44,886 nucleotides of DNA from Treponema sp. (GCA_031272575.1 JAISTO010000036.1:1-44886); one strand, 5' to 3'; positions 33,479 through 42,120 are shown, counted from the first letter of the stretch. Program-made: numbers and translations. The notes: generated by a model from the letters alone, not told the origin.

Positions 33479-33904
33479 CTACGCTCCAGCGGCCAGTTGC
33501 TCTTTGAGCCACTGCATGGTTTTGCCCTGGTTTTTCCCCTGCAGCGATAACTCGTACTTCAATGCTGGCAGTAAGTACTCGTTATACTTCTTGCCGGTGA
33601 GAAAGATAAACACGTCTTTTTCGGTGTTTGTTACCTTTGCCAGTTGGGCAAGCACTTTCTGTGCCCAGTCCCGCCGTTCAGCCGCCTTTTTGGTATTGAG
33701 CGTCTCGTCATACGGCTCAATGACCTTGTCCAGCGACAGCAGACCATGCTTCGCGGAAAGCACGAAAATGCGCGAGTCATCCCCTTTGGTTTGCTTCCGC
33801 GCATACGCCAGCGCCATCTTGAAGCGCGGACTGGTGTACATATCCGCCGCTTTCACCTTCTTGCCGCATTTCTGCTTACCGCAAGAAATGAGAAACTGTT
33901 TCAT
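33479..33904 (-). CDS. DUF6884-like protein
   Basis: 141 residues. The pattern FLISCGKQKCGKKVKAADMY at the start, then FVLSAKHGLLSLDKVIEPYDETL, matches what I know as DUF6884, a small family frequent in phages and mobile elements and thought to be nucleotide- or nucleic-acid-related. No catalytic chemistry is established. It is preceded by the shared leader and ribosome site AAAGGAG. Confidence 0.65.
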   Translation of the reverse strand: MKQFLISCGKQKCGKKVKAADMYTSPRFKMALAYARKQTKGDDSRIFVLSAKHGLLSLDKVIEPYDETLNTKKAAERRDWAQKVLAQLAKVTNTEKDVFIFLTGKKYNEYLLPALKYELSLQGKNQGKTMQWLKEQLAAGA

Positions 33905-33910
33905 ACGAAA

Positions 33911-33946
33911 CTCCTTTCCGGCGCTTAAGCCCGCGCCGGTGGGCTT
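33911..33946 (-). promoter_or_regulatory. Shared double-hairpin leader, copy 2
   Basis: Most symmetric copy: AAGCCC/GGGCTT and CCGGCGC-GGGCTTAA-GCGCCGG, then AAAGGAG and the ATG of the DUF6884-like gene. Confidence 0.75.
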
Positions 33947-33958
33947 TGGCTTTGCCGA

Positions 33959-34690
33959 TCAAATGACCTTATCGCAGCCACTGCGCATTGCACAGTGTTC
34001 ACAGTCAGGCTTGGTCGGATGGCAGCATTCCCTGCCAATCTCAAAACAGGCAAAATCTATAAGCCCGGGAAATTCAGGCGAAATTTCGCGGGCTTTATGG
34101 ATGACGGTTTCAATCTTCGCCCCCTTTGGAACGCACCCAAGCCGCGTCATAACACGCCGTACATGAGTGTCCACCGATATGTCGATGGAGTAATAATCAG
34201 AAAGAGGCACCTTGAAATGCCTGACAAGCAGATTCGCCGCCATTGTGGCGATTTTGGGACCAGCCCCTTTGAACTCAAGAAACCTGCCGACAAGAGCCGC
34301 GCTGCTTGGTGTGTTTGCCCATATCTTTGCGGCGTTACCGTCGTACTTGTTCTTGATGTCCTGAACACCGCAGTAAAAGATGTCAGCCATCTTTTCGTTA
34401 AACCTGTGCAGGCTGTTTTCAACAAAAAGGCGGACATATTCATCCTTGCTTATCGAAGACAATTCAGCAATTGTCTCCTTGCCAGTCAGAGAAGATACCC
34501 GGTAAGGTATTTCCCACGCTTTCTCGTACTTGATCTGCCTGTCCATAAGACAAGCGAGAACAAAACGATGCGGAAAGTGTTCAAGGTCAGAGACGAAAGC
34601 ATCCGCCGCTTCGTCCTTCGTGAACGGTTCGAGCAGAGCGTCATTTTTGAAACGCTCTCGTCCAATTTTGAGCAGTAACTCAGTGTTCAT
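33959..34690 (-). CDS. Endonuclease III-like DNA glycosylase (HhH-GPD, 4Fe-4S)
   Basis: 243 residues from the ATG at 34690, 7 nt after GGAG of the leader. Helix-hairpin-helix EFKGAGPKIATMAANLL (about 140-156), the catalytic Asp in DISVDTHVRRV (about 178), and a C-terminal cluster loop CCHPTKPDCEHCAMRSGC. Members excise damaged or modified bases and nick the strand. The usual catalytic Lys of Nth is not evident in the helix-hairpin-helix (a Gly-Pro-Lys is present), so a monofunctional or modified-base role is possible. Lower GC than the chromosomal neighbours; in the leader-repeat array. Confidence 0.8.
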   Translation of the reverse strand: MNTELLLKIGRERFKNDALLEPFTKDEAADAFVSDLEHFPHRFVLACLMDRQIKYEKAWEIPYRVSSLTGKETIAELSSISKDEYVRLFVENSLHRFNEKMADIFYCGVQDIKNKYDGNAAKIWANTPSSAALVGRFLEFKGAGPKIATMAANLLVRHFKVPLSDYYSIDISVDTHVRRVMTRLGCVPKGAKIETVIHKAREISPEFPGLIDFACFEIGRECCHPTKPDCEHCAMRSGCDKVI

Positions 34691-34697
34691 GTGCATA

Positions 34698-34733
34698 CTC
34701 CTTTCCGGCGCATCAAGCCCGTACCGGTGGCTT
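34698..34733 (-). promoter_or_regulatory. Shared double-hairpin leader, copy 3
   Basis: Most diverged copy (ACCGGTAC replaces ACCGGCGC), but CCGG/CCGG pairing and AAGCC/GGGCTT are kept. A further hairpin (CCGCCGTCC...GGCGGCGG, about 34740-34762) precedes it. Confidence 0.65.
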
Positions 34734-34770
34734 TGCTTTCCGCCGCCGCTATGGACGGCGGAAATACCCC

Positions 34771-35148
34771 TCAACTGAAGGGCTTCTCGATTGCGTCGTA
34801 AATTCCTGGCCATGTCCAGATGACGCCGCGTTCGAGGTCTTCGGGAAGAGTCGGAACGTGTTCTGGCCCTCCGCTTGCGTTAGGATCAACAAGCCCGCTC
34901 CCGCATCGTCCGGTGTTCTTGTCCACACAGAGCGCATTGAGACAAGGTACTTTTTGCTCGTTGCACTTTTTGCCGATCTCACCAGCAATATGTCCAACAC
35001 CACGGCCTTGTCCATGTTGTCCTTTCGGAGATCCCACGCCAATCTGATCGCCAAGTTCACTGTAGGTGATCACTTTTTTAGCGTGAGCCGTCTTCACCAG
35101 AATCTCCCACGCCTTGTTGAGGACATTCGGGTCTTCTGTTTTGTTCAT
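34771..35148 (-). CDS. Small protein of unknown function
   Basis: 125 residues from the ATG at 35148, 6 nt after GGAG. The segment VITYSELGDQIGVGSP, then GRGVGHIAGEI and VPCLNALCVDKNTGRCGSG, distantly recalls the winged-helix part of alkyltransferase-like proteins (TYGELA ... RAVG ... PCHRV), with the catalytic PCH replaced by PCL. I would not assign a function. It is next to a DNA glycosylase gene in the leader-repeat array. Confidence 0.65.
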   Translation of the reverse strand: MNKTEDPNVLNKAWEILVKTAHAKKVITYSELGDQIGVGSPKGQHGQGRGVGHIAGEIGKKCNEQKVPCLNALCVDKNTGRCGSGLVDPNASGGPEHVPTLPEDLERGVIWTWPGIYDAIEKPFS

Positions 35149-35154
35149 CACGAA

Positions 35155-35191
35155 CTCCTTTCCGGCACCTCAAGCCCGCGCCGGTGGGCTT
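35155..35191 (-). promoter_or_regulatory. Shared double-hairpin leader, copy 4
   Basis: AAGCCC-ACCGGCGC-GGGCTT then GTGCCGG-AAAGGAG. The change GCGCCGG to GTGCCGG keeps pairing through a G-T wobble, which supports a selected RNA stem. Confidence 0.75.
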
Positions 35192-35195
35192 TACC

Positions 35196-35387
35196 TTACA
35201 GGAAACGCCGCAAGCCCCATGCCTGCGTGCCCGTCTCCTGTCCCGCTTTGCATACCCGCGTCCAATCCCCTGTCGTGTTGCCGCGCGGTTCAATGGCCGT
35301 TCCTGAAAGAAGGCGAGCAGCCTGTCGGTCTTGTTGATTTTTGCGACAAACCGCAAAAATCTCTATTGCCGGGGCTGCTTTCGGCAT
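35196..35387 (-). CDS. Possible small cassette gene
   Basis: 63 residues (MPKAAPAIEIFAVCRKNQ...), ending 4 nt before leader copy 4, the position a gene of the array should have. The start is weak: no ribosome site near the ATG; the nearest AAAGGAG is 27 nt away, inside the end of the upstream small ORF. It could be real, translationally coupled, or decayed. Confidence 0.3.
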   Translation of the reverse strand: MPKAAPAIEIFAVCRKNQQDRQAARLLSGTAIEPRGNTTGDWTRVCKAGQETGTQAWGLRRFL

Positions 35388-35404
35388 GGCAGGGAATGGC
35401 GCGG

Positions 35405-35494
35405 TTATGCAAACTCCTTTGCAAGTTTAACCTCTTTGCGGAGGAATGGTGTTTTGTCCGCACACCTTGAGCTGCGAACCGCTCCCATCATCAT
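35405..35494 (-). CDS. Possible 29-residue peptide gene
   Basis: ATG at 35494 follows the best ribosome site of the region (AAAGGAGGTGAT, about 10 nt). The peptide begins MMMGAVRSSRCADK and ends in KLAKEFA. It lies 30 nt downstream of the large surface lipoprotein gene and heads the array of small genes. No homologue is known to me; it may be a leader peptide. Confidence 0.4.
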   Translation of the reverse strand: MMMGAVRSSRCADKTPFLRKEVKLAKEFA

Positions 35495-35524
35495 TTTTAC
35501 CGTATCACCTCCTTTCCCTCCCTC

Positions 35525-38500
35525 TCAAAACGCCCGCACAGGCCGAACCTGACCAGGAATGTCCTTCATGATGTAAGACAAGATCAGGTCATTCGAACTG
35601 CCATCGGAATTCAGACACCATGCATAGCTTCTGTTGCTCTCGGATGAAGACGCGTATATGGGCCAAATATTCGTAAAGTTTCCAGCCCCCTGCTGTTTCA
35701 GATTGATGTTCATCTGATTTATCTCATCCTTGCTCGGCAGGAACCAGTCATCGTAACCGCCGTACTCGTAATCCGCACAGGCCTGCGCCGCAAGGTGTAA
35801 GCCAGAACCTAACTGAGGTGTGCCATGATTATGCGTTACCAATGCAGCTGTGTTTGTTGCGCCTGTACCGATATCTGTCCCGGTACCGCCACACAATGTG
35901 CCATATCCACCCCACTGGTATGCTGTTGCCAAATCGGCAGGCGCGGCTTCGAGGTAATGGCAAGTAATGCTGTCAGAAACAAAACCGGTGGTGTCGGCAT
36001 AGAATATCCATCCTCCCGCAGGACCAGTATCCCCTATCTGGTATGCCAGGGTTGTCTGACTCACAGCAGCACTCAATGCGCCTTCTCCTTCCGCGTTCAC
36101 CGCGCTTACCTTGTAGTAATAAGTTGTTTCTTTTGTAAGACCAGTGTCGGTATACGAAGTTTCAGTAATGCCTGAAGTAATAGGAGTAGTGTAGGGACCA
36201 TCAACGCTGTCTGCCCGATAGACCGTGTAGGTGTCTGCACCAGTCACCGCATTCCAGTTAAGTACTAATATGCTGCTCAGGGATTGCGCGGCCGCGGTTA
36301 ATCCATCAGGCGCGCCAGGTTTTGTGATTGTGTTCACTACGGTACTGTAATCGGTGACCACTGTATCGTGCCATGCCTTCACCCACACATAGTAAGTCGT
36401 TCCGTTTGAAAGACCGGTAAGCGTATGCGGACTGGTCACCACGCTCAGCCTCACCGCCGCACTAGAGATATTTGCGGTGTGATAATACAGGTCATACGCG
36501 GCGGCGCCGTCCGTGCTGTCCCACGAAACCTGTATGCTCTCGTCAGATAAAGTAACCGCGTTTACCCCGGTGGGCGCGGCAGGAGCGGGAACTCCGCTTG
36601 CGCTTGCGCTCAATGGGCTTTCCCCCAGAGCGTTCTTCGCTTTCAACCACACATAGTACAGCGTCCCGATGTTAAGATCGGCAATGACATGGGGTATCGT
36701 GACATCGCTTTCCTTCGTTGCGGCAGTGCTGTCATTCGTTGTACTGTAATAGAGATCATATCCTGTCGCGCCATCAACCTCTGTCCATGTTACCATGAGT
36801 CCACCCACACCCGCTGGGGTTACCTCGATCGCGGTTGGTGCATTTACGCGAGTCTTCCCGCTCGCGCTCGCGAACGCGCCGGTTATCGCGCCGTGCAGTG
36901 CCCGCACCCACACCGAGTAAGTCGTGTTCGCGGCGAGGCCGCTGAGCGTCGCGTTTATTGCCGCGGCCTCGACGCTCTGCGCCGTGTCGGGGCTGCTTCC
37001 GGTGCTGTAACGCACCTCGTACTTTTCCGCGCCGGCTATGGCGTCCCACGAGACCGCGAGTGAGGTATTGCTGAGCGGCGCGGCCTGCACGTTGGCGGGC
37101 GCGGGCGCGGTTGTGGTCACCTCTATCGTGTCCGTCCACAGCGCGCCCCCGTTGTTGAACGTGAGCGTGAGCGGCAGCACGGTTCCCATGGGGCAGCCGG
37201 CGCTTGCGCTAAAGGTGAAGGTTCCATATAGGCTTCCCCCGTAAAAGAACACTATATTCGCGTTCGTGCTCTGCGTGCTGTTGAGCGTTTTATAGTAACC
37301 GCCGGACAGATTTCCGACCGACAGTATAGTATTTTGACCGATGGTAATATACTCACTCTCTGACGAAAGCGTCACCTGGGCGCTGGAGATAGTGGTCGTT
37401 GTATTGTTCTTTATACGAATGTCCAAATACGCTGACGCGCCGGGAGTCACATTAACGATATTCTTATCGATGAGCTCCTTCAAAGCAAAACCGGTTATCG
37501 ACAGGGGATAGGGCGCGGTGTTTCCCAGCGTTACGGTGCAGCAGTCAATATCGTTTTCATGGATGTCCGCCATAATCTGCCCGTCAAGAAGAGTCGCGTC
37601 CGCCTCGGTATCATTGGGTTCATTGATCTTGAACGCGCTAAACGAGGAGAAGTTCGTCTGCGGCATCGTGTTTATGCCGAGTGAATAGATCGCCTCGCTG
37701 GATTCGGCGGTGCCGGAAATTACGGCAAGGTAAGGCGCTGACGACCAGGGCATGGTCACGCTTGAACGATAGACCGTCCCGTCATGCGCGGTGCTGAACC
37801 GACACGCGCCGGAGAGCGGGCTCAGAATAAGGCCCGCCACGGGGTACTGTGACGCGGCGTTGAAAGTTACCGGCGTTTTGAAAAAGCGCACGGACACCGA
37901 GTCCGTCCAGGTTTTGGGATGCTGCGGATCGGTCGTGGCATCGGTTATCGTAATGGAGATTTTTTTGAAGACCGCATCCGCGTCAACCGGCGTACAGCCG
38001 ATGGTTATTTCGCTGGTGGACACGGTCTCGCCCGGCTTAAGGGTCCCGGTGCAGAGCCGATTCGATATGCCGGACTGCGTTTGCGTTGCAAGTCCGTCCT
38101 CAAACGCAAGCGTGTAACTCGGCGCGTAGCAGCCCGCGTTTCCCGTGTTGGTCACGTTGATGGTGAAGGTGAACGTGTCGGCCCCCGCGTACCCATACCG
38201 CGCGTTGACCGACGTGCCTGCCGGCGCGATGCGCGCTGGCGCGATGCGCGCCTTGAAGTTAACGCCCCCGCCCGTGAGGTGGAGCGTCCCGAGGTGGTCA
38301 CCGTTCGCGCCGGGCGTTACGCGCGCGGTGTCACCTGCGGCGCGCAGTTCGTACTCGTCCCCCGGGATAAGGCCCTGCGCGGTAAAGGTGCCGTCGCTTG
38401 CGGTTGTTGCCGTCACCGTGTTGGCCGCGTCGTTCAGGTTGACCAGAGTCACCTCGAGGCCTGCGACGCTCCGCCCCGCGCCGGCGTCAGCGAGTGTGCC

Positions 38501-38997
38501 GCTCACCTGCGCGTTGGCGACCCGCGAGGCGTAGAGGAAGCACGCGCTGCCCGCATTCGTCACCCTGATGACCCGCGCGGACTGCTTTTCGAGGCGCGGC
38601 GTCCCGGGGTAGGATTCGCCGTTTACGGTGATGGTATTGCTGGTAATGTACCACGCTTCGTCCGCGTCTATGCGGAGCCATTCACCCCAAAACTCGCTCC
38701 CGTAGCGGGGGCCGGTTTCGGAGCCGGTAGGGGTTTTACACGCCGCCCCGCAGAGGACGGCGAGCGCGAGGAGGAGTCCCCGTTTTACGCGATTTTTTGC
38801 AGGACGGGGGGGGGGGCAAATTGATTCAGTTGTTGCTCTGACGCTGGAGATTTTCGAGAAAATGCCCGCCGCGCCGTCTCAGCGGGAGGGACCGCGAGAC
38901 AGGCAAAAAGAGCGCCGCCTGCCGCGAAGCGGGGGGCGCGGGCAGTCCGAGGGACTGCGACAGCCGCCAAGGCTGCCAAGGAAAAGATATTTTTCAT
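35525..38997 (-). CDS. Phase-variable surface lipoprotein: FN3 repeats and DUF1566 tail (currently frameshifted)
   Basis: As sequenced, the ORF from ATG 38997 (MKNIFSLAALAAV) stops after 70 codons. The long frame begins without any ATG, GTG or TTG before its signal segment (KRGLLLALAVLCGAACKTP). One extra base in the C11 tract at 38806-38816 joins them into 1157 residues. Domains, counted in the long frame: lipoprotein signal; a carboxypeptidase-regulatory-like Ig fold (VSGTLADAGAGRSVAGLEVTL); a CARDB-like region; four fibronectin-III domains (for example PAPANVQAAPLSNTSLAVSW); and a C-terminal DUF1566/Lcl domain (DDWFLPSKDEINQM...GQVRPVRAF), related to C-type-lectin folds. Likely surface adhesin or ligand binder. 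Leaderless promoter at 39032-39004. Confidence 0.78.
38806..38816 (-). repeat. C11 homopolymer in coding strand (phase OFF)
   Basis: Eleven G on the given strand. With 11, the short frame from 38997 reads Ala-Pro-Pro-Pro-Val and stops; with 12 or 9 it enters the lipoprotein frame. Flanks match those of the C12 tract at 3670-3681. Confidence 0.8.
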
Positions 38998-39003
38998 ATT
39001 GGA

Positions 39004-39079
39004 AGTATAGCGGGGTTTTGGGGGAAAGTCAAGAGGGCACGATGCCCTCTTGACACTAATCTGCTTTTTAGTGCAAAAT
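39004..39079. promoter_or_regulatory. Divergent promoters on a shared 27-bp palindrome
   Basis: Palindrome GTCAAGAGGGCA-CGA-TGCCCTCTTGAC (39028-39054). Its arms contain both -35 boxes: minus strand TTGACT (39032-39027) with TATACT (39009-39004), 17-nt spacer, 6 nt before the ATG at 38997; plus strand TTGACA (39050-39055) with a weaker -10 (CAAAAT, 39074-39079, extended TG). It drives the lipoprotein one way and the kinase operon the other. Confidence 0.7.
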
Positions 39080-39140
39080 AAAGAGACATCGCGATGCTGC
39101 GCAGGCAGCACTAATCTTGAATGGCGCTCAAGGAGCATAT

Positions 39141-40495
39141 ATGGCTAATTTTAGGCAAGGGCAAGTTATCCCCCTGGCGGGGGGGGGGGCGAGGCAGAAA
39201 TTGTTCGCACTTTGGGGGAGGGCGGACAAGGCACGGTGTATGAGGTTCGCGTTGGCGGTAAGCCTTATGCGCTGAAATGGTACCACGCGGGAAAACTGAA
39301 GGACAAAGCGGCCTTTCGCGAAAACCTTCGATGCAATATCGAAGAGCCGGAGCGGAGCATGGCGGATTGTCCCATGTTTCTGTGGCCCAAGTTCCTGACT
39401 GAGGAACAGGACGGCAGTTTCGGGTATGTGATGGACCTGCGGCCGCCGGACTACACTGATTTTCCGGCGATTCTGAATCGCAAGGACCGAAAGGGGCAGC
39501 GGGTGGAGTTTGCCTCCACCGAAACAATGATCGCTGCCGCCTTGAATCTGGTGAACGCTTTCCGCGCGCTGCATCGCAAGGGGCTTTCCTACCAGGATTT
39601 AAACGACGGAAACTTCTTCATCAATATTGATACAGGAGCCGTGCTGATTTGTGACAACGACAATGTCACGCCGGACGGCGACGTAAACTCAGGCGGCATA
39701 GGGGGCAAACCCGGGTACATGGCGCCGGAAATTGTCACAGGCAAGGCGCAGCCTTCCGAGCGTACCGATTGCCATTCACTCGCGGTTGTTCTTTTCAAAT
39801 TATTCTTTCGTCATAGTCCGCTGCAAGGGGCGGCTTACGAAAAACTTCCCTGCATGACCGAAAAGCGCGAGATGGAACTGTTCGGGACGAATCCGGTATT
39901 TGTCTACGATCCGGATGATGATACAAACCGGCCGGTCAACGGCGTACACAACAATGTGATAAAACTCTGGCCGCTCTTCCCCGCGTTTTTCAAAGACGCG
40001 TTTGTTCTCTCGTTTGCTCAAGGGATGAAAGCCCCGCAGCGCCGCATCGTCGAAAACGAGTGGCAAAAAATCCTCGTGCGTCTCCGCGACGAATGGTATG
40101 TTACCTGCGTGTCCTGCGGGCGCGCCATTTTTCTGCACCCGGAAAACAAAGAGGCGGGGCTTCGCTGCGGCGGCTGCGGGTCACAGTCTACCTATCCGCG
40201 AAGCCTTTCTATCAAGAAGGGCGCACTCGTGTACACGGTGCCGCTCTTCCCCGCAAAAAAACTCTACGACTGGCACACCACCGAGTCGAGTGAAGACTTC
40301 ATCACCATAACGGGCGAAGTGGTGATGAATAAAAACAATCCCTCGCTTTGGGGAATCAAGAATTGCTCAAACGAGGCGTGGCGCATGGTCACCCCCGACG
40401 GCACAGCAAAAGAAGTGCCCGCCGAGGGCGCTGTTCCTATCGGGGCGGGCGTTAAGGTCATCTTTAACGGCCTTGACGGAATAATAACTCAGTAA
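39141..40495 (+). CDS. Phase-variable TerY-P-type protein kinase (currently frameshifted)
   Basis: ATG 39141 has AAGGAG 5 nt upstream and opens MANFRQGQVIPLAGG. With the present G11 it stops after 44 codons; with G12 (or G9) it continues into the kinase (451 residues). In the kinase frame: glycine loop RTLGEGGQGTVYEV, ATP Lys in YALKWY, catalytic loop SYQDLNDGNFF (YQD instead of HRD), metal Asp in CDNDNV, and PGYMAPEI. A zinc ribbon (CVSC near residue 322, CGGC near 342) and a beta-rich tail follow. Kinase plus zinc ribbon beside vWA and PP2C genes is the TerY-P triad layout. Internal starts such as TTG 39212 would lack the first strand. Confidence 0.82.
39179..39189 (+). repeat. G11 homopolymer in kinase gene (phase OFF)
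   Basis: Eleven G, codons 13-17 of the kinase frame, directly before the ATP-binding glycine loop. The tract encodes glycines, so the tract length sets the frame. Twelve or nine G give the in-frame kinase. Confidence 0.85.
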
Positions 40496-40510
40496 AGGAG
40501 AATCTCAAAA

Positions 40511-41242
40511 ATGAGTGACGCAATTTACGGCAATGTGGAGGGCATCATACGCAGGCAGATGGTGCTGTTCTTTTTAATTGACACCTCCGGCAGTATGCAG
40601 GGGCAGAAAATCAGCGCGGTCAATACGGCCATCCGCGAAGTGGTACCGGAACTGGCGGACATCGGGGGCGCGGACATCGATCTGAAGATCGCGGTGCTTG
40701 AGTTTTCGATGGGCTGCAAATGGCAGAACCCCGCGGGGCCCGTATCGGTGGACGATTTCATGTGGAACAACCTCAGCGCGGAAGGCGGCACCGATATGGG
40801 AACGGCCTTTCGGGAATTGAACGAGCGCCTCTCGCGCAACTCGTTTCTAAAAGCGCCGTCGGCATCGGTCGCGCCGGTGATACTGCTCCTTTCGGACGGC
40901 CAGCCGAGTGACGATTACCAAAGCGCGCTTGCCGCCCTCAAAAACAACAACTGGTTTAAGAGCGCGGTAAAAGTCGCGCTCGCTATTGGCAGTGACGCTG
41001 ACTGCAATGTACTCGCGGAATTCACCGGCACCAGCGAAACCGTGCTTAGCGCCTATACGCCGGATATCCTGCGCAAGATGATACGCACCGTGTCGATTAC
41101 CTCCGCGCAGATCGGTTCCCGCAGCCAGCCCTTACAGGAAGGGGATATTGTGAGCAAGCAGGACACCATGGCAGCGGAGATCAAAAATCTCAAGCAGACG
41201 GATCCGGATTACAATTCCGCGGATACGCTGGAAGGCTGGTAA
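40511..41242 (+). CDS. TerY-like vWA domain protein
   Basis: 243 residues, cytoplasmic (no signal). The metal-ion-dependent adhesion site is complete: DTSGSMQG (about 20-27), Thr in EGGTDMGTAF (about 97) and Asp in LLLSDGQPSDD (about 130). These proteins bind partners through the metal site; in TerY-P triads the vWA protein is the presumed substrate or scaffold of the kinase and phosphatase. Ribosome site AAAGGAG with a longer spacing (about 10 nt). Its stop overlaps the start of the PP2C gene (TAATG). Confidence 0.9.
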   Translation: MSDAIYGNVEGIIRRQMVLFFLIDTSGSMQGQKISAVNTAIREVVPELADIGGADIDLKIAVLEFSMGCKWQNPAGPVSVDDFMWNNLSAEGGTDMGTAFRELNERLSRNSFLKAPSASVAPVILLLSDGQPSDDYQSALAALKNNNWFKSAVKVALAIGSDADCNVLAEFTGTSETVLSAYTPDILRKMIRTVSITSAQIGSRSQPLQEGDIVSKQDTMAAEIKNLKQTDPDYNSADTLEGW

Positions 41243-42105
41243 TGTACCTCAGTTTTAGCGCCCGCGCACAGGGGGACAGCCACAAGGAAAAGGACATCCC
41301 CTGCCAGGATGCGGTCTTCACGTACGTCGATCAAAAGACCGGCGGCCTCGCGATTGTGGCAGACGGCCATGGAAGCGAAAAACACTTTCGCAGCGACGTG
41401 GGATCTGCACTTGCGGTTACTGTTGCGCATACGACAATCGTGGAGTTCCTTCATATATTGAATGATGGCTCCATGCGCCGCGGTGCATTTGACCAGCGCT
41501 ATACCGATGAAATCACCATGATGCAGGAGCAACTGGCGCAGCTTGAACGGACGATTATTACGCGGTGGCGTTCCGCGGTACTGCAGCATTTTGCGGCACA
41601 CCCGCTCAGCGAGCGTGAACAGGCACTCTGTACGCGGGAAAACCTTACGCTCACCGATGAGGATGCACAGGTCCGTGTGTACGGTACGACTCTTATTGCC
41701 GCACTCGCGCATAGCAAGTTGTGGTTTGTCATTCAGATCGGGGACGGCAAATGCGTAGTGCTTGATGACGAAGGCACTCCGTATTTCCCGCCGGAACTCG
41801 ACGATGAAAGTCTTGCCGGAGGCCAGACGACTTCCCTGTGCGACTCGGATGCGGCAGGTCATTTTCGCTGTGATTTCGGCTTCGAGCGCATTAAGGGCAT
41901 TACCGTGGCCACCGACGGCGTAAGCGACTCTTTTTTGCCCGAGGAGTATCTCAAACTGAATGCCCGTCTCTTTGCCGATTTTCTCGCTAACCACAAGAAG
42001 GCGCAAAAGGGGGTGGAGCAGTCTATTGCGGTATGGTCAACAAAAGGCTCCCGCGATGATGTATCCATGGCGGGAGTCTTTTACAAAAATGGTTTATTGG
42101 AGTGA
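41242..42105 (+). CDS. PP2C-type serine/threonine phosphatase
   Basis: 287 residues. The PP2C metal motifs are all present: IVADGHGSEKHF (about 36-47), GTTLIAALAHS, QIGDGKCVV (about 168), ATDGVSDSF (about 228) and SRDDVSMAG (about 272). The start motif SARAQGDSHKEKDIPCQDA is typical of the triad phosphatases. It should reverse phosphorylation by the adjacent kinase. It starts on the stop codon of the vWA gene. If the kinase is OFF, the phosphatase could still be made by re-initiation or internal promoters; this is not visible. Confidence 0.92.
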   Translation: MYLSFSARAQGDSHKEKDIPCQDAVFTYVDQKTGGLAIVADGHGSEKHFRSDVGSALAVTVAHTTIVEFLHILNDGSMRRGAFDQRYTDEITMMQEQLAQLERTIITRWRSAVLQHFAAHPLSEREQALCTRENLTLTDEDAQVRVYGTTLIAALAHSKLWFVIQIGDGKCVVLDDEGTPYFPPELDDESLAGGQTTSLCDSDAAGHFRCDFGFERIKGITVATDGVSDSFLPEEYLKLNARLFADFLANHKKAQKGVEQSIAVWSTKGSRDDVSMAGVFYKNGLLE

Positions 42106-42120
42106 AAGGAGAAGTATAGC

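Noticed and set aside
33389..35191. Integron attC sites between the small cassette-like genes
   Set aside because: The repeats are only 36-37 nt, lie before rather than after each gene, and I found no GTTRRRY/RYYYAAC core pair. No integrase gene is visible.
35525..35660. DGR variable region in the DUF1566 tail of the FN3 lipoprotein
   Set aside because: The fold is suitable, but the codons there (ATA, TCT, TCC, AGA, TAT, GAT, AGT and others) do not show the NNC pattern expected from AAC-derived diversification.
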